The notes below the pieces were generated by a model. It did no database searches, was not told where the DNA came from, and saw only the letters and a list, made by a program, of their open reading frames with translations. This document shows, in pieces, positions 1 to 9,391 of a stretch of 10,376 nt of DNA (positions are counted from its first letter, which is position 1; every line of letters starts with the position of its first letter). The DNA comes from Verrucomicrobiia bacterium. Its GTDB lineage: Bacteria > Verrucomicrobiota > Verrucomicrobiia > Opitutales > Opitutaceae. The stretch is taken from assembly GCA_030424825.1 (NCBI GenBank), contig JAUHWE010000110.1:1-10376 (forward strand), written 5' to 3'. Both the position numbers and the translations under genes were made by a program.

Positions 1-140
1 TGGAGTTTGTTAGGCAAATCGCTCGACGCGTTACGGTGCTGCACCAAGGACACGTGTTGAAAGAAGGGGGGTTCTCTTTTGTAAAGAGCGACCCTAAAGT
101 AATTGAAGTCTATCTGGGACGGCAAACGCGAAACCATTAG
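1..140 (+). CDS. urtD: Urea ABC transporter ATP-binding protein UrtD, C-terminal end (partial)
   Basis: The window opens inside a gene whose first complete codon is at position 3; 45 residues and a TAG stop remain. The visible tail begins EFVRQIARRVTVLHQG, continues with VLKEGG and ends VIEVYLGRQTRNH. This is the usual end of UrtD, one of the two cytoplasmic ATPases of the high-affinity urea importer UrtABCDE. LivG, the paralogous branched-chain amino-acid ATPase, has a similar tail, but the EFVRQIA start and the EVYLGR end fit UrtD better. All catalytic motifs (Walker A and B, signature) lie upstream of the window. The stop is 7 bp before the preferred start of urtE, consistent with one operon. 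A short RQTRNH extension follows the usual GR terminus. The assignment is strengthened by the clear UrtE downstream. Confidence 0.85.
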   Translation, partial: EFVRQIARRVTVLHQGHVLKEGGFSFVKSDPKVIEVYLGRQTRNH

Positions 141-147
141 TGCTATA

Positions 148-912
148 ATGATGGATACGAATGTAGAGAGTTGTTTGGAATTGGATTTGGAAAAGAATGA
201 TTCGCCCTTGCTTGTGATAGACGATTTTTCTGCGGGTTATGACGAATCACTAGTCCTTAAAGATGTCAGCTTGAAGGTGCCTCGAAATAAAGTGGTGGCA
301 CTTTTGGGTCGGAATGGAGTAGGGAAAACGACTTTGTTGAATTCGATATTGGGGCTGGTTAAGTCAAGTGGTGGTTCTATGACCTTCGACGGTTGCAAAA
401 TGGACTCGCTGCCGCCTGACCAGAGAGCGCGTCTTGGCATAGGATATGTGCCTCAGGGACGTGATATTTTCCCGGGTTTGACGGTTTGGGAGAACCTCAA
501 CGTTAGCCTTAGAGTAGCGTCACCTGCCAAGGGTGAAGTGAAAACTCGGTTAGAGGAAGTTTATGATCTATTCCCCGTGCTCAAGGATATGCTAAAGCGA
601 AAAGGAGGCGTGCTTAGTGGTGGCCAGCAACAACAACTAGCCATTGCCCGGGCACTCCTTCTAAAGCCGAAGCTATTAATTTTAGACGAGCCCACGGAAG
701 GTATCCAGCCTTCCATCATCGATCAAATTGAGGACGCTATTTACTCGATCAAGCGAAAGGGTGAAATGAGTGTTATTCTCGTAGAGCAGTATCTGGATTT
801 TGCCAAAAATGCCAGTGACTCTTTTTGTATACTGGAACGTGGGTACGTTGTGCAAGAGGGACCAATCGAAAGGTTGGATGACGAGTTGATAGACCGGTAT
901 TTGACGGTTTAG
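148..912 (+). CDS. urtE: Urea ABC transporter ATP-binding protein UrtE
   Basis: This is a complete ABC-type ATPase of 254 residues, the second nucleotide-binding subunit of the UrtABCDE urea importer, acting on the cytoplasmic face of the inner membrane. With ATG148 as residue 1, Walker A is GRNGVGKTT at about 54-62, the Q-loop Gln is in YVPQGRDIFPGLTV near 103, the signature LSGGQQQQ is at about 156-163, and Walker B LLILDEP is at about 176-182 with catalytic E181. The H-loop His is replaced by Gln (LVEQY), as is normal in the LivF/UrtE branch. The GIQPSII stretch after Walker B and the terminal YLTV are UrtE hallmarks that separate it from LivF. An in-frame TTG at 103 would add 15 residues but overlap urtD by 38 bp with no homologous sequence, so ATG148 (or ATG151) is preferred. 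No Shine-Dalgarno is visible; translational coupling to urtD is plausible. It is the last gene of the operon, followed by a terminator. Confidence 0.93.
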   Translation: MMDTNVESCLELDLEKNDSPLLVIDDFSAGYDESLVLKDVSLKVPRNKVVALLGRNGVGKTTLLNSILGLVKSSGGSMTFDGCKMDSLPPDQRARLGIGYVPQGRDIFPGLTVWENLNVSLRVASPAKGEVKTRLEEVYDLFPVLKDMLKRKGGVLSGGQQQQLAIARALLLKPKLLILDEPTEGIQPSIIDQIEDAIYSIKRKGEMSVILVEQYLDFAKNASDSFCILERGYVVQEGPIERLDDELIDRYLTV

Positions 913-926
913 CCCAGTATATTTTG

Positions 927-954
927 TCCACACAGATCGACTGAGTGGATTTTT
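927..954 (+). terminator. Rho-independent terminator of the urt operon
   Basis: A 9-bp stem with one A-A mismatch (TCCACACAG paired with CTGAGTGGA) encloses a 5-nt loop and is followed directly by five T residues. It begins 15 bp after the urtE stop, in the right orientation to end the urt transcript. The stem is moderately GC-rich, so termination may be incomplete. Confidence 0.7.
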
Positions 955-1451
955 CTCCGCTTGCCTAGCTACCCCAGTTGCCTTTGGCTTTTCAGTTGGC
1001 ACAGACCTTGGCCGCGTGGGCGATCGACCCCGTAGTACTAGTCTTAGATATGCTCTGCCAGCGTTATGTGCTTGGAGACTGTTGTGTCGAGTACCTGTTC
1101 AGGGAACCCCGATAGAGAAGGGATTGTGTGATTCCTAGGAGGACGAGGGGATTCGTAGTATCCCATCAGTTGGAACCATGCTCGATTGTCTCTGAATTAT
1201 ACTCCTGCGTTTTAGCGATTGAGATACTCAGAAGGAGCAATGCTTCTAAGGGGGTGTCCAATTTCTTCGTTCTTTGGTCCTATTAAGTTCAAAATTCGTT
1301 TCTTCGCATCGCAATACCCTCCGGGTGTTGCTCCACTCAAACGCCAAGTTCTGAATCTCAAATTATAACGACATGATCTTGAAAGCTACTTGTTGGACAC
1401 CCTCTGAGACGCGGTACCAAGCGGATGGAAGCCGAAGCATCATCTCAAAAG
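955..1451. other. Gene-free convergent intergenic region
   Basis: About 500 bp lie between the end of the urt operon (+) and the end of the first porin gene (-). All six frames are broken by stops and nothing resembles a known protein or tRNA. The only organised structure seen is the inverted-repeat element at 1249-1405. A 21-codon ATG frame at 1052 has no ribosome-binding site and no recognisable sequence. The stretch 955-1248 shows no feature I can name; it could be a decayed gene. Confidence 0.6.
1249..1405. mobile_element. MITE-like inverted-repeat element with central hairpin
   Basis: The left end AGGGGGTGTCCAA (1249-1261) and the right end TTGGACACCCTCT (1393-1405) are inverted copies matching at 12 of 13 positions. 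Close to the centre is a second dyad, GCAATACCC-TCC-GGGTGTTGC (1311-1331), a 9-bp stem with one G-U-type mismatch and a 3-nt loop. The 157-bp size, terminal inverted repeats, lack of a complete gene and location in a gene-free gap fit a non-autonomous transposable element. No obvious target-site duplication flanks it. On the minus strand one frame is open for about 37 codons, from about position 1360 down to a stop next to the left repeat. It has no start codon and could be a transposase remnant or chance. No family is assigned. An alternative is a structured repeat unrelated to transposition. Confidence 0.5.
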
Positions 1452-1482
1452 AAAGCCCCCGTCGTTTGAAGACGGAGGCTTT
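1452..1482 (-). terminator. Rho-independent terminator of the first porin gene
   Basis: A 12-bp stem with one mismatch (AAAGCCCCCGTC paired with GACGGAGGCTTT on the + strand) encloses a 7-nt loop. Read on the minus strand, the GC-rich stem ends in GGGGGCTTTCTTTT, a good T-tract. It lies about 30 bp beyond the porin stop codon. Confidence 0.85.
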
Positions 1483-1510
1483 ATTTGAAAAATTAGTTCG
1501 GACTTAGAGA

Positions 1511-2455
1511 CTAGAATGTGAAGATCGTCTCGAAAGCGAATGAAGTCACATCGCCTTCAGTGCCATAGTCAGCCTGGCTTACTTCAAAGAGCATACCGAG
1601 GTTGTCATTGACAGACCATCCTGGGCTAAGAGTGAACTTGGTAACCGTGTCGCCACCTGCCCAGTCTTGCTCATCTTCACTGATACGAGCAGTGATGCCG
1701 AGGTTGTCGGTAATGCCCATGTTGGCCATTACGAGCCACTGGCTACCTGTCATCCCGCCACCGAAGTCGAAATCGTTGAACTCAAAGGCGTAGGTCATGT
1801 TTCCGATCTCATAAGAGGTCCAGAAATTGATCACGTCGGAGTCCATTGTTGTGTTGGCTCCTTTGTCTTTACCAAAGCCTAGGAAAAGGGTCAGTCCCTC
1901 AACCGGAGTTAATACGATTTTCGCTTCTGCACCGTATTGGCTGTCACCGATTGAACCATCGGGGCCGTAGAGTGAATCCAGAAGGGAAAGTCCGAATTGG
2001 ACGAAGTCATCGCCATAGTTGTAGCGAATGCCATTGTGGTGGCCTGGAATCGATCCATTGAGATCGTAGGCGAAAGAGTACTGGTAAAGGCCAGTAGGCT
2101 CAAACGTTTCCCAGCCGAGATAACTCAGGTATTTACCTGCGTCTATCGAACTGCCTTCTCCGAGATCGTAGGAGATGAAAGCCTGTTCGAGGTCGAAGTC
2201 TCCGGTATCGTTTTCTCCGATGTAGTTCAGGTCAATTTGACCGGTAATATCATCGAAACTAAGCAGGAAATCGATTTCCGCCTGATCGAGATTGTAGGAG
2301 GAGCTGTCGGTTCCGTTAGGCTCGTCATCGGTGTCAGTAACAGACATGTCGAGGAAGCCGGTAACCGAAAGATTCTCATTAATCTCGATTTGCGCGTGCA
2401 TTGCAGGAGCTGCAAGAAGAATTCCTGCAAGCGTTAATTTAAGTAGCTTGTTCAT
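1511..2455 (-). CDS. Outer-membrane beta-barrel porin, BBP2/OmpL-like (copy A)
   Basis: This predicted 314-residue outer-membrane porin probably lets small solutes through the outer membrane; the substrate cannot be read from sequence. The N-terminus is a signal peptide (MNKLLKLTLAGILLAAPAMHA, cleavage predicted before QIE near residue 22). The mature part has alternating aromatic/polar beta strands and ends in FETIFTF, with the C-terminal Phe expected for BAM-dependent assembly. The pattern of SVTGFLDMS, NLDQAEIDFL, DFDLEQAF, AGKY, HHNGIRYNYGDD and YGAEAKI resembles the BBP2 (putative beta-barrel porin-2) family. An in-frame ATG at 2584 would add 43 residues, but ATG2455 puts the signal peptide first and gives exactly the length of the paralogue upstream. 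It is about three-quarters identical by eye to the porin at 2774-3718. Each gene has its own terminator, so they are probably separate transcripts. Confidence 0.85.
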   Translation of the reverse strand: MNKLLKLTLAGILLAAPAMHAQIEINENLSVTGFLDMSVTDTDDEPNGTDSSSYNLDQAEIDFLLSFDDITGQIDLNYIGENDTGDFDLEQAFISYDLGEGSSIDAGKYLSYLGWETFEPTGLYQYSFAYDLNGSIPGHHNGIRYNYGDDFVQFGLSLLDSLYGPDGSIGDSQYGAEAKIVLTPVEGLTLFLGFGKDKGANTTMDSDVINFWTSYEIGNMTYAFEFNDFDFGGGMTGSQWLVMANMGITDNLGITARISEDEQDWAGGDTVTKFTLSPGWSVNDNLGMLFEVSQADYGTEGDVTSFAFETIFTF

Positions 2456-2457
2456 TT

Positions 2458-2472
2458 TAGTACTTATGAGTT
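2458..2472 (-). promoter_or_regulatory. Conserved leader block before porin copy A
   Basis: On the minus strand AACTCATAAGTACTA ends 2 nt before the ATG. The identical 15 nt occur at the same spacing before the other porin (3721-3735), while the sequence further upstream diverges. It is not a Shine-Dalgarno sequence, but its position suggests a role in translation initiation, for example ribosome or small-RNA binding. Simple inheritance from the duplication is the alternative. Confidence 0.45.
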
Positions 2473-2528
2473 TTACGTTTGTTAGATAGAGTGATTGTTC
2501 AAAGAGCGATAAATTGCTCCCCAAGTTC

Positions 2529-2557
2529 CATAAATCTTTTAGCAGGTTGGTTGCCAA
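2529..2557 (-). promoter_or_regulatory. Candidate promoter for porin copy A
   Basis: Minus-strand TTGGCA (2557-2552) matches the sigma-70 -35 box at 5 of 6 positions. A 17-bp spacer follows, then TTTATG (2534-2529), a poor -10 box (3 of 6). The implied transcript would have a leader of about 65 nt that includes the conserved block. This is a weak candidate, listed because the preceding terminator requires a promoter somewhere here. Confidence 0.25.
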
Positions 2558-2682
2558 CTTCATGAAATTTAGTGATTTGCTCATTTTGATACGTGGGATG
2601 TCCCGTTCCGGCTCAAATTAAGGCACGGTTTGCATCCTACTTCAAATGCCGGCGGAGGAACCTGGTCACCGACGAGAAAGGC

Positions 2683-2702
2683 CGAACGGCTCGAGTCGTT
2701 CG
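2683..2702. repeat. 20-bp near-perfect palindrome between the porin genes
   Basis: CGAACGGCTCGAGTCGTTCG reads the same on both strands except for one G/T pair. It lies just beyond the terminator of porin copy B and about 125 bp before the candidate promoter of copy A. It could be an operator or an extra 3' hairpin; no known regulator motif is recognised. Nothing else of note was seen in the 318-bp gap 2456-2773 beyond the leader block, candidate promoter and terminator listed separately. Confidence 0.4.
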
Positions 2703-2730
2703 AAAAGCCCCTTCGCGACGCGAAGGGGCT
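2702..2730 (-). terminator. Rho-independent terminator of the second porin gene
   Basis: A perfect 11-bp stem (AGCCCCTTCGC / GCGAAGGGGCT, 2706-2730) has a 3-nt loop and, on the minus strand, is followed by a short T run. It lies about 45 bp past the stop of the porin ending at 2774. The stem is very stable, but the T-tract is short. Confidence 0.8.
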
Positions 2731-2773
2731 CTGAAAATCCTTGGTGGTCAATTCGCCTTGATAGGCGATCCAA

Positions 2774-3718
2774 CTAGAATGTGAAGATTGTTTCGAATGC
2801 TAGAGTTGTGTTGGTGCCTTCGGTTCCGAGATCGGTCTGGCTCAACTCTACGAGCATCCCGAGATTGTCGTTAACGGACCAGCCGGGGCTAATCGTGAAC
2901 TTGGTCGCGGTATCTCCACCAGCCCAGTCTTGCTGATCTTCGCTCACACGAGCGGTAATTCCGAAATTATCGGTGATGCCCATGTTCGCCATGAGGAGCC
3001 ACTGGCTACCCGTCATATTGCCGCCCATGTCATAGTCGTTCAGTTCGAAGGCGTATGTCATATTGCCGATTTCGTATGAAGTCCAGAAGTTGATGAGGTC
3101 TTTGTCGGCGATTGTGTTTACACCTTTGTCTTTGGCGAATCCTAGGTAGACCGTAAGGCCTTCCACTGGAAAGACCACGATCTTCGCTTCAGCGCCATAT
3201 TGGCTATCCCCGATCGAGCCGTCTGGCCCGTATACTGAGTCTACTAAGGAAATGCCGAAATTTACAAAATCATCCCCGTAATTGAAGCGGATACCGTTAT
3301 GGTAGAGCGGAATCGTATTAGGGGCGAGATCATAGGCGTAAGAGTACTGGTAGAGTCCAGTCGGCTCCGCCGTTTCCCAGCCATGGTAGCTGTTGAACTT
3401 ACCCGCTTCAATGTTGGCTCCGTCGCCAATATCATAAGTCAAGAACGCTTGCTCTAGATCGAACTCTTCAGTGCTGTTGTCGCCCAAGTAATTCAGGTCG
3501 ATCTGAGCGGTGATTTCGTCGAAATCGATTAAGAAGTCGATTTCCGCCTGATCGAGATTGAAGGATGAGCTGTCCTGACCCGTTTCACTATCAATGTCCA
3601 CGGCGGACATATCAAAAAAACCGGTGACTGACAGATTCTCGTTCAGTTCGATTTGCGCGTGCAGAGCAGGAGTAGCTAGCAGTAAACCTGCGAGCGTAGT
3701 TTTCAGTAGTTTGTTCAT
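2774..3718 (-). CDS. Outer-membrane beta-barrel porin, BBP2/OmpL-like (copy B)
   Basis: This predicted outer-membrane porin of 314 residues is the tandem paralogue of the gene at 1511-2455 and is transcribed ahead of it. The first 21 residues (MNKLLKTTLAGLLLATPALHA) form a signal peptide with cleavage predicted before QIE. The mature protein has amphipathic strands and ends FETIFTF, a typical outer-membrane beta-signal. Central blocks such as GPDGSIGDSQYGAEAKIV, NFWTSYEIGNMTYAFE and SPGWSVNDNLGML are the same or nearly the same in both copies. Differences cluster in stretches likely to be loops: residues about 38-50, around 80, and APNTIPLYH near 132-140. This pattern fits a barrel with diverging extracellular loops. 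ATG3718 is the start because the signal peptide begins there. A dyad at 3809-3828 lies upstream. The specificity is unknown, and the BBP2 assignment is by pattern only. Confidence 0.85.
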   Translation of the reverse strand: MNKLLKTTLAGLLLATPALHAQIELNENLSVTGFFDMSAVDIDSETGQDSSSFNLDQAEIDFLIDFDEITAQIDLNYLGDNSTEEFDLEQAFLTYDIGDGANIEAGKFNSYHGWETAEPTGLYQYSYAYDLAPNTIPLYHNGIRFNYGDDFVNFGISLVDSVYGPDGSIGDSQYGAEAKIVVFPVEGLTVYLGFAKDKGVNTIADKDLINFWTSYEIGNMTYAFELNDYDMGGNMTGSQWLLMANMGITDNFGITARVSEDQQDWAGGDTATKFTISPGWSVNDNLGMLVELSQTDLGTEGTNTTLAFETIFTF

Positions 3719-3720
3719 GG

Positions 3721-3735
3721 TAGTACTTATGAGTT
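3721..3735 (-). promoter_or_regulatory. Conserved leader block before porin copy B
   Basis: This is the second copy of the minus-strand block AACTCATAAGTACTA, again 2 nt before the start codon, identical to 2458-2472. A TAGAAT hexamer (minus strand, 3766-3761) about 25 nt further upstream could be a -10 box, but no -35 box lies at the right distance. Confidence 0.45.
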
Positions 3736-3808
3736 AATTATTGGATTTTTTAATCAACAGATTCTACGAGACAATTAGTCGCTCGTTGTCAGAGTCGCAG
3801 AATACCTA

Positions 3809-3828
3809 TTAGGAACGAATTTTCCTAA
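3809..3828. promoter_or_regulatory. Inverted repeat upstream of porin copy B, candidate operator
   Basis: TTAGGAA and TTCCTAA are perfect 7-bp inverted arms separated by 6 bp, centred about 100 bp upstream of the copy B start codon. The 20-bp size and 6-bp gap suit a dimeric DNA-binding regulator. No equivalent was seen before copy A, which suggests the two porins may be controlled differently. The regulator is unknown. Confidence 0.4.
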
Positions 3829-4124
3829 CAGAACAGAGGGTTTTTAAATTGTTGTCGTTTTTGGCGCCTGGCTCAAAAATCGTGCAGGATCCGATGCCAC
3901 AGGGCGCCATAAAGTATTACGAAATAGTTTAAACAGAAGCAGATTGAGCAAGAAGAAAACTTCTAATTCGTACTAAACTAGGGGTTTCCGACCGGAAACT
4001 TTTGGAAATGGCGACAATCGATATGTAAAAACTCATCCAGCTGCCTTGGTTCCCAGCCTTCCACTGGAAACCGATTCCTAAGGGAGGTCCCTAGAAATCT
4101 TTTTAGCCGAGCGAATGGTTATCG

Positions 4125-6593
4125 CTATTCCGAAGAATCCGCGGGCTCTGAAGGCGGGAGATCTTCACCTTCTTCATCCTCGTCCTCAACTTCGACGATT
4201 CGAGCAACTCCGAGCAGGAGGTCTCCTTTGTTCAAGTTAATGCAACGGACTCCTTTGGTGGCTCTGCCGATGACGCTAATTCCTGACACTTTGGTTCGAA
4301 CCGCTTGTCCGTTCTTGGTGAGCATCATCATCTCGTCCGATTCGAAAACGGTCAAAGCTCCAGAAACGCCTTTGGTACGAGCGGCGATAACGCCACTTCC
4401 GCCTCGCTTTTGGGTCGGGTACTCTTCGAACTTCGTTCGCTTTCCTTGGCCATTGAGACCGCAAATGAGGAGGGTTCCTTCTGGATTGACGACTTCCATC
4501 GCCTTCGCTTCGTCGCCTTCTTTCAGACGTATTCCTCGGACTCCGCGGGTAGCGCGACCTTGGTCTCGCAAATCGGTCTCGGGGAACCGGATCGCTTTCC
4601 CCTGAAGGGAAATGATGACAAGATCGTCTTGACCGCTGGTTAGCTTCGCTGAAATGAGATCGTCGCCCTCGTCTATATTGATTCCGATAATGCCACCTCG
4701 GCGGAAGTTTTTGTAGTCAATGAGGTTCGTCTTCTTCACGACCCCGTTCTTTGTGCACATTACGAGGTGATGAGTATCCACGATTTCATTAACGCAAATC
4801 ATGGCAGCGATCTTCTCGCCTTCCTGCAATTGAAACACTCTTGCAATAGACCGGCCTTTGGAGGTCCGTGAGCCTTCCGGGATTTCGTATACCTTTTCTA
4901 CATACACTCTGCCATTGTTCATGACGAAGAAAATGAAGTCGTGGGTATTGGCGGTAAAAATATGCTCGATAAAATCCTCGTCGTAGGTGTTGCCTCCTTG
5001 GACGCCTTTCCCGCCGCGCTTCTGGGTCCGGTATTCACTGTCGCTGGTACGTTTGATGAATCCCTTGTGGGAAACGGTGATAAAGCAGCCTTCGCGAGGA
5101 GTCATGTCAGCTTTCGAAATGTCGCCTTCGTAGGGAACGATTTCACAGCGTCTGGGGGAACCGTATTTCTCCTTTTGTTCCAGCAATTCGGTCTTGATGA
5201 TCTCGAGCAGCTTCTGCTCGCTTTCCAAAATGCTGCGCAACTCCTCGATCAACTTGATTAGTTCAGCGTATTCCTCCTCGATCTTGCTTCGCTCCATGCC
5301 GGTGAGCTGGTAGAGTCGGAGATCGAGAATCGCGGCGACTTGGCGATCGGAAAGGGGATACTTCCCTTGTAGGCGCTCTTTGGCTTCATCGCGGTTTGCC
5401 GACGAGCGAATGATCTTGATAAAGTCGTCTAGGTTATCGAGAGCAATTTTGTACCCCTCGAGGATATGGGCGCGATCCTCCGCTTTCTTGAGGCGAAACG
5501 CGGTTCGTCGATAGATCACTTCCCGGCGATGATCAATGTAGCAGTTGATCAGCTCCTTGATGTTCATCTGCTTGGGACGACGATTGTCCAAGGCGAGTAG
5601 GTTGACGCCGAAGCTGCTTTCAAGAGCGGTCTTCTTGAAGAGCTTTGACATGATGACTTCCGGAAATTCACCCCGTTTCAGCTCGATAACGATGCGCGTA
5701 TTCTCGTCCGATTCGTCTCTGAGGTCGCTGATTCCTTCAATTTCTTTGGAGGATACCAGATCGGCTATTTTCGTCACGAGAACGGCTCGGTTTACGTTGT
5801 AGGGGATTTCGGTGATCACGAGACGATCGCGATCGTTGTCCATCTCCTCTTTTCGCATGATGCCCCGCATGCGTACGATGCCACGACCGGTGCGCATGTA
5901 TTCATCGATTCCCTTGCGGCCTACGATTTGGCCGCCGGTCGGAAAGTCCGGACCTTGAATGTGGGTGGCCAGCTCGTCGATCTCGATATTCGGATTGTCG
6001 ATTTGGGCGCAAATCCCGTCGATTAGCTCATCAAGATTGTGGGGAGGGATATTGGTCGCCATGCCCACCGCGATTCCCGTCGAACCGTTCATGAGCAGAT
6101 TCGGAAGGCCCGCTGGAAGCACGTCTGGCTCGGTGGTGCTTTCCTTGTAGTTCGCCACGAAGTCTACCGTGTCTTCGTCTAGATAACGGAGGAGGTCTTC
6201 GGCTATGTTGGTAAGGCGACACTCGGTGTAGCGATAGGCTGCCGGAGAGTCTCCATCGACGGATCCGAAGTTTCCTTGTGGATCGATTAGGGGATAGCGC
6301 ATAACCCATTTTTGGGCCATGCGAACGAGGGTGTCGTAAACGGAGGAGTCGCCGTGCGGGTGGTAGTTCTTCAGCACTTCACCCACGACCCCGGCGCACT
6401 TATCGAAGGGACGATTGTGCAGCAGGCCTTCGCGAAACATAGCGTAAAGAATACGCCGCTGTACGGGTTTAAGCCCGTCTCGGGCGTCAGGGAGCGCTCG
6501 ACTGACGATGACCGACATCGAATAGTCGATGTAGGCGGTCGACATTATGTCGGTTATACTGGCAGGAGAAATGCGTTCGGATACAGGGTCCAT
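4125..6593 (-). CDS. gyrA: DNA gyrase subunit A
   Basis: GyrA, 822 residues, is the breakage-rejoining subunit of the A2B2 gyrase that introduces negative supercoils using ATP hydrolysed by GyrB. The N-terminal region has IDYSMSVIVSRALPDARDGLKPVQRR at about 22-47 (the winged-helix start). Catalytic Tyr122 lies in AAYRYTECR, at the same number as in E. coli. The quinolone-resistance region reads HPHGDSSVYD (78-87), with Ser83 and Asp87 in the sensitive state. The C-terminal beta-pinwheel, from about residue 490, contains the GyrA box QKRGGKG (524-530) that separates gyrase from topoisomerase IV ParC, plus a degenerate copy QKRGGSG (728-734). It ends in a very acidic tail (EVEDEDEEGEDL). The start ATG6593 matches the family length and has no Shine-Dalgarno. 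It lies 46 bp downstream of gyrB on the same strand, so the two are probably co-transcribed. Confidence 0.98.
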   Translation of the reverse strand: MDPVSERISPASITDIMSTAYIDYSMSVIVSRALPDARDGLKPVQRRILYAMFREGLLHNRPFDKCAGVVGEVLKNYHPHGDSSVYDTLVRMAQKWVMRYPLIDPQGNFGSVDGDSPAAYRYTECRLTNIAEDLLRYLDEDTVDFVANYKESTTEPDVLPAGLPNLLMNGSTGIAVGMATNIPPHNLDELIDGICAQIDNPNIEIDELATHIQGPDFPTGGQIVGRKGIDEYMRTGRGIVRMRGIMRKEEMDNDRDRLVITEIPYNVNRAVLVTKIADLVSSKEIEGISDLRDESDENTRIVIELKRGEFPEVIMSKLFKKTALESSFGVNLLALDNRRPKQMNIKELINCYIDHRREVIYRRTAFRLKKAEDRAHILEGYKIALDNLDDFIKIIRSSANRDEAKERLQGKYPLSDRQVAAILDLRLYQLTGMERSKIEEEYAELIKLIEELRSILESEQKLLEIIKTELLEQKEKYGSPRRCEIVPYEGDISKADMTPREGCFITVSHKGFIKRTSDSEYRTQKRGGKGVQGGNTYDEDFIEHIFTANTHDFIFFVMNNGRVYVEKVYEIPEGSRTSKGRSIARVFQLQEGEKIAAMICVNEIVDTHHLVMCTKNGVVKKTNLIDYKNFRRGGIIGINIDEGDDLISAKLTSGQDDLVIISLQGKAIRFPETDLRDQGRATRGVRGIRLKEGDEAKAMEVVNPEGTLLICGLNGQGKRTKFEEYPTQKRGGSGVIAARTKGVSGALTVFESDEMMMLTKNGQAVRTKVSGISVIGRATKGVRCINLNKGDLLLGVARIVEVEDEDEEGEDLPPSEPADSSE

Positions 6594-6639
6594 GCGTATC
6601 TAATTATTGATTACGTAAATTGAAGTCGAAAGGGTTTGG

Positions 6640-9210
<2,571 letters not shown>

Positions 9211-9283
9211 TCACAACCTTTTTCTATGATAAAAACGCGCAATTGAATCGTCTGGATCAAGGCGTGCAAGGACCTTTTTCGTG

Positions 9284-9289
9284 TATAAT
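9284..9289 (+). promoter_or_regulatory. Candidate -10 box for the Rrf2 gene
   Basis: A perfect TATAAT lies in the 226-bp divergent gap between gyrB and the Rrf2 gene, about 100 bp before the latter. No matching -35 box occurs 15-19 bp upstream, so the promoter may need an activator or be a chance match. Nothing else clear was seen between 9166 and 9391. Confidence 0.35.
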
Positions 9290-9391
9290 CACTTACTGTG
9301 TTTTTCTGCCTAGATTGGGCTCATTTTGGGCTGGATTCAGTGCTTTTGTACTCGATTGCGGTTGAAGAGGTCGCCAGTTTGGTCAGCAGCC

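Larger units (their letters stand above)
3719..4124. other. Gene-free gap between gyrA and porin copy B
   Basis: These 406 bp hold no credible gene. Structures seen are the porin leader block, the dyad at 3809-3828, a bulged inverted repeat GGCGCCTG/CAGGGCGCC (3863-3908) and a tight repeat GTTTCCG-AC-CGGAAAC (3984-3999). No hairpin followed by a minus-strand T-tract was found after gyrA, so how the gyrase transcript ends is unclear. Confidence 0.5.

Noticed and set aside
682..1002. 106-codon minus-strand frame over the end of urtE
   Set aside because: It is antisense to a clear urtE gene and crosses its terminator; the translation has no recognisable motif.
1052..1117. 21-codon frame beginning at an ATG in the gap after urtE
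   Set aside because: Very short, with no ribosome-binding site or recognisable sequence; probably chance.
2456..2584. Upstream ATG extending porin copy A by 43 residues
   Set aside because: It would bury the signal peptide inside the protein, and the paralogue starts exactly at the internal Met.
2593..2784. 63-codon plus-strand frame between the porins
   Set aside because: It runs through the terminator hairpin and palindrome and has no homologous pattern or ribosome-binding site.
3863..3908. GGCGCC inverted repeat as gyrA terminator
   Set aside because: On the minus strand it is followed by an A run, not a T-tract, and it is over 200 bp from the stop codon.
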